A stretch of 5,011 bases of DNA from Bacteroidota bacterium (lineage in GTDB: Bacteria; Bacteroidota; Bacteroidia; Chitinophagales; Chitinophagaceae): NCBI GenBank assembly GCA_023436685.1, contig JAEZIL010000212.1, positions 1 through 5,011 on the forward strand. The letters run 5' to 3'. Below the pieces are notes generated by a model. The model was given only the letters and a program-made list of their open reading frames with translations. It searched no databases and was not told the DNA's origin. Positions 1 to 5,011 of the stretch are shown one piece after another (position 1 is the first letter of the stretch; each line of letters opens with the position of its first letter). Position numbers and translations under genes: made by a program.

Positions 1-621
1 ATTATATTGGTTACGCATTACCCCTAGCGCACCATGCCATGCATTACCTTTTGTGTGCAAAGTACCTTCAGCATTTAAGTTGGTAAGCGAGCTCTTTTGG
101 TCAATTATATTGCCACTCTGAGAAAGATGTTGTGCTTGTATGCTGGTTTCATATCCATCACCACGAAAGCTGCCAATCCCCGCATCCAACAGCAAAGTAG
201 ACAAATTGCCACCTCCTATCTTCACATAATTGGCAAAGGGAATCTGCAAAGAGTCAGCACCCAGCGCTAGCGGCCTTAATGGAAACGATGTGTAATTATA
301 TGAAAGCGTTTGCTGCGGTACAACATATGCCAGTACCGGCACCGATGTATCTACAGGCGGCAGGTTGGGTGTAAGTTCGGGCTTAGGTGTGTTCCTTACC
401 TCTGGCTTGTACGATTGTATGATCTCTATCGTAGCACCTTTTATTATTGTATCTCTTACAACTATAGGTTCTTTATTCTTTTTGCTACTGCTTTTTTTCT
501 GTGTCACTGCAGTTTTCTTATGCTTAACAGGTGTTTTCTTTGCCTTTTTTCTTTGGGCAGTAGCATCTACCGTTATCACCAGCAACACTACAAACAATAT
601 ATACAGGCTACGTATCCTCAT
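1..621 (-). CDS. Exported protein with lysine-rich linker and probable outer-membrane beta-barrel (partial, N-terminal 207 residues)
   Basis: The frame is open from ATG at 621 to the left edge with no stop, so the C-terminus is missing. Residues 1-22 form a signal peptide (MRIRS, hydrophobic LYILFVVLLVITV, then ATA|Q). Residues 24-50 carry 12 Lys and one Arg with no acidic residue. Residues 53-100 are extended and proline-rich and include IEIIQSYKPEV (65-75) and KPELTPNLPP (80-89). From about 103 the sequence becomes barrel-like: PLRPLALG (114-121), NYVKIGGGNLST (131-142), then alternating polar and hydrophobic strands (GSFRGDGYETSIQAQHLS). I recognise this pattern from a Bacteroidota family commonly labelled TonB-dependent receptor or hypothetical outer-membrane protein, which often follows a long TPR gene, as it does here. 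No plug domain is visible where one would be expected, so a plugless barrel is my preferred reading. The start is 8 bp after the TPR stop, implying co-transcription; a GGAG lies only one base before ATG, too close to be a normal ribosome site. Function unknown. Confidence 0.85.
   Translation of the reverse strand, partial: MRIRSLYILFVVLLVITVDATAQRKKAKKTPVKHKKTAVTQKKSSSKKNKEPIVVRDTIIKGATIEIIQSYKPEVRNTPKPELTPNLPPVDTSVPVLAYVVPQQTLSYNYTSFPLRPLALGADSLQIPFANYVKIGGGNLSTLLLDAGIGSFRGDGYETSIQAQHLSQSGNIIDQKSSLTNLNAEGTLHTKGNAWHGALGVMRNQYN
556..621 (-). other. Signal peptide of the downstream barrel-like protein
   Basis: Residues 1-22 have a basic start (M-R-I-R), a hydrophobic core (LYILFVVLLVITV) and a predicted signal peptidase I site ATA|Q. 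There is no Cys, so this is not a lipoprotein. The mature protein would begin with Gln followed by the basic stretch RKKAKK. A Gln at the new N-terminus is common among exported Bacteroidota proteins. The clear signal peptide also supports choosing the ATG at 621 as the start. Confidence 0.85.
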
Positions 622-629
622 GCTCCGTT
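622..629 (-). other. 8-bp junction between TPR gene and barrel-like gene
   Basis: On the coding strand the TPR stop TAA is followed by AACGGAGC and then ATG. The gap is too short for a promoter or terminator, so the barrel-like gene should be transcribed with the TPR gene, possibly with translational coupling. The GGAG is one base from the ATG, which is not a standard Shine-Dalgarno spacing. Confidence 0.7.
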
Positions 630-3600
630 TTATTCAGATAGTTTGCTTTGTTGTTTCTCTAATACTTTTATTTCTTCCAGCTTAGCTGAAGCTTGTTGCT
701 TCAACTCATTGTCTTTTGCATTTTTTACTATGCTTTGTAGCGTAGCCTTAGCATTGAAATAATCTTTCTGATTTGTCAACACATCGGCTATCAGCAAGTA
801 AGATTTTACGATCCAGTAATCGCTACCTGCCGCCTTTTTTATAGATGTATTGGCGGCTTCCTCTGCCTCTTTCAGCTTATTTTGCTGCAAGTATATTTCA
901 GCAACACGGTATCTGGCCTCAACAGCAATATCGTTGTTAGCAGGCTGGTTGGCCAACTGCAAATAAATAGTAAGCGCTTGCTCTCTACGCTTGTATTGCT
1001 GCAGCGATCGCGCTTTGTATAACAGCATACTAGTGCGGGCTTGCTCATCAATCCCTGGCAGGTTGTTAAGCGTATCGGCGTATGCTGTAGCCTCTTCATA
1101 CTTACCTAATTCATAGCTGCTTTGCATAAGGCCTGTATATGCCAACTGCAAATTCTCTTTAGCTATGGCATTATTGCGCAACTGCGTATAGTACTTTAAT
1201 GCATCGTTATAGTTCTTGTTCTGATAAGAAATAATTGCAGCTTTCCGCGCACTGTTCTCTGTAAAATCGCTCCATGGCAATGATAGTACTGCATCATATC
1301 CCAGTAAAGCATCCTGATATTCTTTTAGCTTGTAATGGCTCTCTGCTTTATAGTAATTCGCCTTAGTAACGAAAGCGCCGTTAGGGTATTGCTGCAAATA
1401 CTTGCCCATTGCTTCCTTTGCCTTATCCCACTTGCCAGAGGCAAACTGCGTTTCAGCAGCAGCGTAATATGCGGAGTCAAGCGAAGCCTCACTCTCTGAA
1501 GATATGTTGTTATCCTTTAGCAACGCTGCGTAAGCACCAGGCTGGTTGCTTTGTATATACAGGCTCTTCAAAGCGTCTAGCGCAGCACCTCTTTCTTCCG
1601 ACGATGGGTAGGTGACTACTACTTTTGTATAGGCCTCAATTGCTTTAGGCACATTGTTCATTTGCTGATATGCAAAGCCTGTTTTCATCCACGCTTTGGC
1701 TGCAAGGTTACGCTTATCGCCGCCTTCGGTTAGCGGCTCTAACATGCTAATTGCCGACTGATACTTATCGTCTTCTATATGCAATAGAGCCAGCTCATAG
1801 CGTGCATCATTTGCGTACTGCGATGGGGGATTACTATTTACCAAGAGTTGCAACAATGCTGCTTTGTCATTATTGTGGCCCTGTAAGCCAAGCAGTATTG
1901 CTTTTTGGAAGCGTGCATAGTCTACCTCGCCATTATTGGCTGCAATTACCTTATCATAAAGCGATGATGCCTTTGTATACTCTTTTTGCATCATCACAGC
2001 ATCAGCTTCTCTTAATAAAGCGTTTACCCTAAAATTCTCGTCCTGCCCTTTCGATTGATGCGCCTTGTTAAAATAAGCCTGCGCTGCGCCGTAGTTTTGT
2101 AATTGCATAGCTGCATAGCCCATATTCAGGTTAGCGTTTTCCAATGTAGCATCGGGGCTTAGCTGCCTGAGAGATGTACGATTGGCCTCGCTTTGCAAAA
2201 AGCGGTTATTGTAATCTATCACATCGCCATAATTGCCTACACGATAGGCAACATCTCCCATCCAGAAATTTGCTGCTGCTGCATATACATCATTTACCGG
2301 ATAAGCTAGCGACGAGTTCAACAGTTTAATTGCTTCGCTCCAATTGCCCTCCTTCATATGCAGCATTGCATAGCCATAGGTAACCTTCTGGTACACCCGT
2401 CCAAAACCTTCATCTCTGCGGTTTACCTCCAGCAGTTGGTTATATGCATCAGCATAACTGCCTGTTTTTATCAGCAGATCTGACAATAGGGTTTTAGCTT
2501 CGTCTTTATATTGGGTTTGCGGATAAGAAGCCAGCAAATTCCTTATATACCCTACCGCCTCGTTATAATAACCCATCTCGTAAGATAGCTTTGAGGCTAA
2601 TAACAGCGAAGCCTCTTGCTGGCCGGGGTTAAACTTCATATCTGCACATATGCCAAAAGCATTTCGCGCACTTTTTTTATCATTTATTTTTAAATAGCAA
2701 TCGCCAAGCAAATACATGGCTGTTTGCCCTAATGAATCTTGCGTATTACTGAGGGGCTTAAACTTCTCAATCGCGTTTTTCCATTCATCTACGCGGTAGT
2801 ATGAATACCCCATCTCATACATATCTTCCTTCCTTATCTTCTCAGCATTTTCGTAATAGTGTTCAAAGTAGGGCAACGCATCGCCATAACGTTGCTCTTC
2901 AAACAATACCTGGGCTGCCAACAAATGCAGTTCATTATCGTAAAACGACTTTTCAGGCCTGCGTATCAATCTTAAAGCTTCCTCAAGGGCTTTGTCAGGT
3001 TTGCCCATAAAATAATATATCTCTGCTATATAGTAGGGTACTATATTCTTGTATTGCTTTTCATTATCTATTTTTTTGAAGCTTCTTAAGGCTTCTTCAT
3101 AATTGCCCTGGTTGTAGGCCAGCAATCCAAAATAATAGTTACCTGCAGCTTTGTACTCGGTATTAGCTTCCCTTATTGCACTAAATAGTGGAGTAGCTTT
3201 ATCAAACTCCCTGTTATTGAAATAAGCATATGCCAGTTCAAACTTTGCATTGGCTATTTCCTGGTTGCTAAGGTTTGAAATACCGGCCATCTCATAGTAT
3301 GGAATGGCTTCGTTCAACTGATTATTGCGGAAATAATATTGAGCTAAATGATATGCTGTACGCTGCTTATGAGCAGGGTTGGCAGTAACGTCAATATAGC
3401 TTATTGCTTCATCTACGCAATTCTCACCATTCAGCTTAAGTGCCGACACTACCATATAAAACATGGCTTTATCTGCATCAGCAGTTTGCTGCCTGTTTAT
3501 TGTAGGTGCCACGTAAGCCAAGTAGTTCGCTGCCGACTGGCTTGCAACATTGAAATGGCCCTGCTGAAATTGTTCTTCGGCTACCACCAGCCATTTATTA

Positions 3601-3710
3601 TCGGGCAGGTGGGGTGTATGTATTTGAGCCGATGCCTTGTTGTAAGCCATCGAAACGACAGCTATACCAACAAGGCATCGGTTTATAATTTGATTATTCC
3701 TTTGCTTCAT
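630..3710 (-). CDS. Large exported tetratricopeptide-repeat protein (1026 residues)
   Basis: The gene is complete. Residues 1-28 are a signal peptide (basic MKQRNNQIINR, core CLVGIAVVSMAY, site ASA|Q); Cys12 sits at the start of the core and is not a lipobox, so a soluble periplasmic protein is expected. Nearly all of the rest is TPR or TPR-like helix pairs. Clear units start near residues 118, 155, 189, 224, 261, 297, 331, 366, 445, 480, 525, 562, 635, 672, 746, 783, 820, 856, 896, 931 and 968; the first eight are 34-37 residues apart. Typical examples are YYFGLLAYNQGNYEEALRSF (192-211) and YKAESHYKLKEYQDALLGY (787-805). The best-conserved-looking part is about 189-405 (VPYYIAEIYYFMGKPDKALE, LLGDCYLKINDKKSARNAF, KLSYEMGYYNEAV), which I recognise from a roughly 1000-residue Bacteroidota TPR family. 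The last 30 residues are a charged helix. TPR solenoids bind proteins, so a scaffold or chaperone role for outer-membrane partners is plausible, but there is no catalytic motif. It starts 16 bp after the receptor gene and ends 8 bp before the barrel-like gene. SprE or BamD are possible analogues, but I see no evidence of orthology. Confidence 0.95.
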   Translation of the reverse strand: MKQRNNQIINRCLVGIAVVSMAYNKASAQIHTPHLPDNKWLVVAEEQFQQGHFNVASQSAANYLAYVAPTINRQQTADADKAMFYMVVSALKLNGENCVDEAISYIDVTANPAHKQRTAYHLAQYYFRNNQLNEAIPYYEMAGISNLSNQEIANAKFELAYAYFNNREFDKATPLFSAIREANTEYKAAGNYYFGLLAYNQGNYEEALRSFKKIDNEKQYKNIVPYYIAEIYYFMGKPDKALEEALRLIRRPEKSFYDNELHLLAAQVLFEEQRYGDALPYFEHYYENAEKIRKEDMYEMGYSYYRVDEWKNAIEKFKPLSNTQDSLGQTAMYLLGDCYLKINDKKSARNAFGICADMKFNPGQQEASLLLASKLSYEMGYYNEAVGYIRNLLASYPQTQYKDEAKTLLSDLLIKTGSYADAYNQLLEVNRRDEGFGRVYQKVTYGYAMLHMKEGNWSEAIKLLNSSLAYPVNDVYAAAANFWMGDVAYRVGNYGDVIDYNNRFLQSEANRTSLRQLSPDATLENANLNMGYAAMQLQNYGAAQAYFNKAHQSKGQDENFRVNALLREADAVMMQKEYTKASSLYDKVIAANNGEVDYARFQKAILLGLQGHNNDKAALLQLLVNSNPPSQYANDARYELALLHIEDDKYQSAISMLEPLTEGGDKRNLAAKAWMKTGFAYQQMNNVPKAIEAYTKVVVTYPSSEERGAALDALKSLYIQSNQPGAYAALLKDNNISSESEASLDSAYYAAAETQFASGKWDKAKEAMGKYLQQYPNGAFVTKANYYKAESHYKLKEYQDALLGYDAVLSLPWSDFTENSARKAAIISYQNKNYNDALKYYTQLRNNAIAKENLQLAYTGLMQSSYELGKYEEATAYADTLNNLPGIDEQARTSMLLYKARSLQQYKRREQALTIYLQLANQPANNDIAVEARYRVAEIYLQQNKLKEAEEAANTSIKKAAGSDYWIVKSYLLIADVLTNQKDYFNAKATLQSIVKNAKDNELKQQASAKLEEIKVLEKQQSKLSE
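741..3359 (-). other. TPR solenoid region, about 20 or more repeats
   Basis: Residues about 118-990 are tandem helix-turn-helix units with the TPR pattern: a small residue at position 8 of helix A, an aromatic near the end of helix A, and Ala then Pro or bulky residues in helix B. Several units end in YP before the next (SYPQTQY near 395-401, TYPSSEE near 700-706, QYPNGAF near 774-780), as in BamD/YbgF-type repeats. The spacing is regular in the first eight units and looser around 405-445 and 500-525, where longer linkers are inserted. Residues 40-66 and 83-106 look like degenerate units, so the solenoid may begin right after the signal peptide. Confidence 0.88.
3627..3710 (-). other. Signal peptide of the TPR protein
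   Basis: Residues 1-28 have a basic, Asn/Gln-rich start, a moderate hydrophobic core (CLVGIAVVSMAY) and the site ASA|Q at 26-29, with the mature protein starting QIHTPHLP. The only Cys lies before the hydrophobic core and cannot be a lipidation site. The signal peptide supports the ATG at 3710 over the internal Met21. Confidence 0.85.
3629..3681 (-). repeat. Perfect 14-bp inverted repeat (potential mRNA hairpin) inside the TPR signal-peptide codons
   Basis: The arms are CCGATGCCTTGTTG at 3629-3642 and CAACAAGGCATCGG at 3668-3681, exact reverse complements separated by 25 nt. On the mRNA the stem begins 29 nt after the first base of the start codon. The first arm falls in codons 10-15 (N-R-C-L-V-G) and the second in codons 23-28 (Y-N-K-A-S-A), either side of the hydrophobic core. 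No T-run follows it on the coding strand, so it is not a standard terminator. Possible roles are an early elongation pause, an RNA processing or stability element at the operon junction, or chance. Confidence 0.6.
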
Positions 3711-3726
3711 CCAAATGTTCTACGTT
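3711..3726 (-). other. 16-bp junction between receptor gene and TPR gene
   Basis: The receptor stop TAA is followed by AACGTAGAACATTTGG and the TPR ATG. There is no purine-rich Shine-Dalgarno sequence, as is usual in Bacteroidota, and no room for an independent promoter or a terminator. Co-transcription of the two genes is the simplest reading, although a promoter inside the end of the receptor gene cannot be excluded. Confidence 0.7.
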
Positions 3727-5010
3727 TTAGAAATTCCATGTTACATTCAAGCTAGGGAAAACAGGTAGTTGGTAAATGCGAACGTTGTCTACACGGCTTA
3801 TGTAAAATATATTATTCCTGTTATACACATTGCTCACACTTAGGGTAGTTTCAATATTAGAATGCTGGCCCAGGTCGAAACGTTTGCGGGCAGATATATC
3901 TAAGCGATGGTACCATGACAAGCGTCCACCATTAATCGCATCAGCATATAATACGCTTAATCCACCATTCTGTGTCAGTACAGGTGTTTGGATGCCTATT
4001 GCAGTAGCGTCTCCACCTTCATAAAATCCCTGTGTTTGTGTGAATGGGAATGGCGAACCTACATTCAAACGTGTCGACAATTCCCAGTCTTTCTTTTTAC
4101 CTGCGTTGTAGCTGGCCAATAAATTAATGTTCCAACGGCGGTCGAACGGTGGAGGATATGTTTGCACCAGGCCTTTTGCATCTATTGATTTGTATTCTAT
4201 CATCTGATAAGATACAACTCCCCATAAGTACAGCCTGTTTTTGTTATAACGGGCCGAAAGATCAAGGCCTCTTGCTAAACCACTACCCACCTGAAAGTCG
4301 GGGTCGGTAGCCAACTGTTGGTTACGGTTAAATTCAATAAGCTGGGTAAAGTTTTTATACCATGGCTCCAGGGTAAGCTCTACATTTTTTATATCCACTT
4401 CAATACCTGCCAATGCATGGTATGCAGTTTGCAAATTAGAGTTCACCACTTCACGGTCGGTATTGGTTAAACGCTCATCTGGGCTAAGTATAAACCCTGT
4501 GAACAGGTTAACAATATCTCTATCGCTTTTAGTGCTCAGCAGGTTTTGAGAGTATAAACCACCCGCAGCTTTCAGGCGTATATTTCTTGATACGTTATAC
4601 TTCATACCCAGGCGTGGTTCGGGCGATAGCTTAGCTAAAGCTGAATAATACTGTGCACGGAAGCTTGGCTCAAGTATGAATTTTTCATTGAAATTTTTGC
4701 GGTATGAAACGAAAAGGGCACCAGTAGTGTTACGACGTTCCAGGTTGTTGGTTATCTTTTGCTCATTTACATAATCCAGTGTAGTATATAGCCCGCTCAC
4801 CTCTATGCCATAGCGTATCTGGCTATATCTTGGAAAGTAATATGTAAAGTCGATTGCACCTTCAAAGCCTGATACACCACTTTTGCGTGGAGCGTAGTTA
4901 GCTTCATTAAGTTCTACATCGTATTTAGAATAAGCAAACTTACCATTAATAAGGGCCGAGCTGCTACCCGGTGTCACTACGAATGTAGTACCACCACCTA
5001 CTGCATTCCA
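3727..5010 (-). CDS. TonB-dependent outer-membrane receptor (partial, C-terminal 427 residues)
   Basis: The frame is open to the right edge (first visible residues WNAVGGGTTFV), so the true start, signal peptide, any carboxypeptidase-like regulatory domain and the plug are outside the window. The GTG at 4977 is an internal Val, not a start. What remains is beta-barrel: amphipathic strands and landmarks typical of Bacteroidota receptors, numbered from the first visible residue. These are SPEPRLGMKY (129-138), GLARGLDL (244-251), PPPFDRRWNINL (286-297), LNVGSPFPFTQTQGFYE (315-331), WYHRLDISARKRFDLG (366-381) and LSVSNVYNRNNIFY (390-403). It ends in a C-terminal Phe (NVTWNF), the usual BAM recognition signal. 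Proteins of this class take up large ligands such as siderophores, cobamides, glycans or peptides using TonB energy; nothing here tells which. No SusD-like partner is seen after it. It is instead followed at 16 bp by the TPR gene, suggesting shared expression. Confidence 0.93.
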   Translation of the reverse strand, partial: WNAVGGGTTFVVTPGSSSALINGKFAYSKYDVELNEANYAPRKSGVSGFEGAIDFTYYFPRYSQIRYGIEVSGLYTTLDYVNEQKITNNLERRNTTGALFVSYRKNFNEKFILEPSFRAQYYSALAKLSPEPRLGMKYNVSRNIRLKAAGGLYSQNLLSTKSDRDIVNLFTGFILSPDERLTNTDREVVNSNLQTAYHALAGIEVDIKNVELTLEPWYKNFTQLIEFNRNQQLATDPDFQVGSGLARGLDLSARYNKNRLYLWGVVSYQMIEYKSIDAKGLVQTYPPPFDRRWNINLLASYNAGKKKDWELSTRLNVGSPFPFTQTQGFYEGGDATAIGIQTPVLTQNGGLSVLYADAINGGRLSWYHRLDISARKRFDLGQHSNIETTLSVSNVYNRNNIFYISRVDNVRIYQLPVFPSLNVTWNF

Positions 5011-5011
5011 T

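Noticed and set aside
492..498. Seven-base A run on the coding strand as a possible phase-variation tract.
   Set aside because: It is short for slipped-strand switching and is explained by adjacent Lys codons.
544..550. In-phase slippery heptamer A-AAA-AAG in the lysine-rich region, like the dnaX -1 frameshift site.
   Set aside because: A -1 shift would reach a stop after six codons (GGC AAA GAA AAC ACC TGT TAA), no stimulatory stem was evident, and such heptamers are expected in Lys-rich coding sequence.
687..703. 6-bp hairpin TGAAGC-TTGTT-GCTTCA near the end of the TPR gene as a terminator.
   Set aside because: The stem is short, it lies inside the coding sequence, and no T-run follows on the coding strand before the next gene starts.
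310..762. Plus-strand open frames over 310-762 and 365-685, one giving a very hydrophobic Cys- and Phe-rich peptide.
   Set aside because: They lie opposite the lysine-rich linker and signal peptide of the barrel-like gene and the end of the TPR gene; the hydrophobicity comes from poly-T read opposite Lys codons. There is no domain pattern or start signal.
3028..3046. 8-bp inverted repeat ATATAGTA / TACTATAT with a 3-nt loop in the TPR gene.
   Set aside because: About one such short repeat is expected by chance in 5 kb, it is AT-rich, and it encodes the family-like stretch IVPYYI, so protein constraint explains it.
630..3710. Assigning the TPR protein as SprE (gliding/type IX secretion) or BamD.
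   Set aside because: It has no lipobox, and its length and repeat number do not fit BamD. No type IX secretion gene is adjacent. TPR similarity alone does not support orthology.
622..3729. Both gene junctions share the coding-strand string TAAAACGNAG directly after the upstream gene's last codon.
   Set aside because: It is nine matching bases, three of which are the stop codon, in only two copies. This is not enough to claim a regulatory element.
872..4024. Other short open frames within the TPR and receptor genes (872-1099 minus; 1409-1615, 1751-2032, 2801-3010, 3348-3755 and 3830-4024 plus).
   Set aside because: All overlap strongly supported genes in another frame, with compositions expected of shadow frames and no recognisable domains.
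4975..4977. GTG at 4977 as the start of a 416-residue protein.
   Set aside because: The same frame continues to the right edge with barrel-like sequence (WNAVGGGTTFV), and a TonB-dependent receptor needs several hundred more N-terminal residues. The GTG is an internal Val.

Overview
The window is a compact run of three genes, all read on the minus strand, most likely from a member of the Bacteroidota (Chitinophagaceae-like). Several signs point there. The outer-membrane receptor ends in the Bacteroidota style (YHRLD ... SVSNVYNRNNIFY ... QLPVFPSLNVTWNF). Both visible signal peptides are predicted to be cut just before a Gln (ASA|Q and ATA|Q). There are no convincing Shine-Dalgarno sequences, and the base composition is moderately AT-rich. 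The assignment rests on pattern recognition, not on a search.

Layout in transcription order (right to left). (1) Positions 5010 to 3727 hold the C-terminal 427 residues of a TonB-dependent outer-membrane receptor; its signal peptide, N-terminal domain and plug lie beyond the right edge. (2) After a 16-bp gap, 3710 to 630 encodes a complete 1026-residue exported protein that is almost entirely a TPR solenoid. (3) After an 8-bp gap, a third gene starts at 621 and runs off the left edge. Its first 207 residues show a signal peptide, a strongly lysine-rich segment, a proline-rich segment and then what looks like the start of an outer-membrane beta-barrel. No stretch of more than 16 bp is non-coding, and I see no promoter, terminator, RNA gene, mobile element or CRISPR array.

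The spacing suggests one transcription unit. The TPR protein and the gene after it look like a gene pair that recurs in Bacteroidota: a long periplasmic TPR protein followed by a barrel protein often labelled 'TonB-dependent receptor' although its N-terminus has no evident plug. I know of no established function for this pair, and it is the most interesting thing here. A reasonable inference is that the TPR protein works in the periplasm with one or both outer-membrane barrels, in assembly, stabilisation or transport. The sequence does not identify a substrate.

The one non-protein signal that stands out is a perfect 14-bp inverted repeat with a 25-nt spacer. It lies inside the signal-peptide codons of the TPR gene, just after the junction with the receptor gene.
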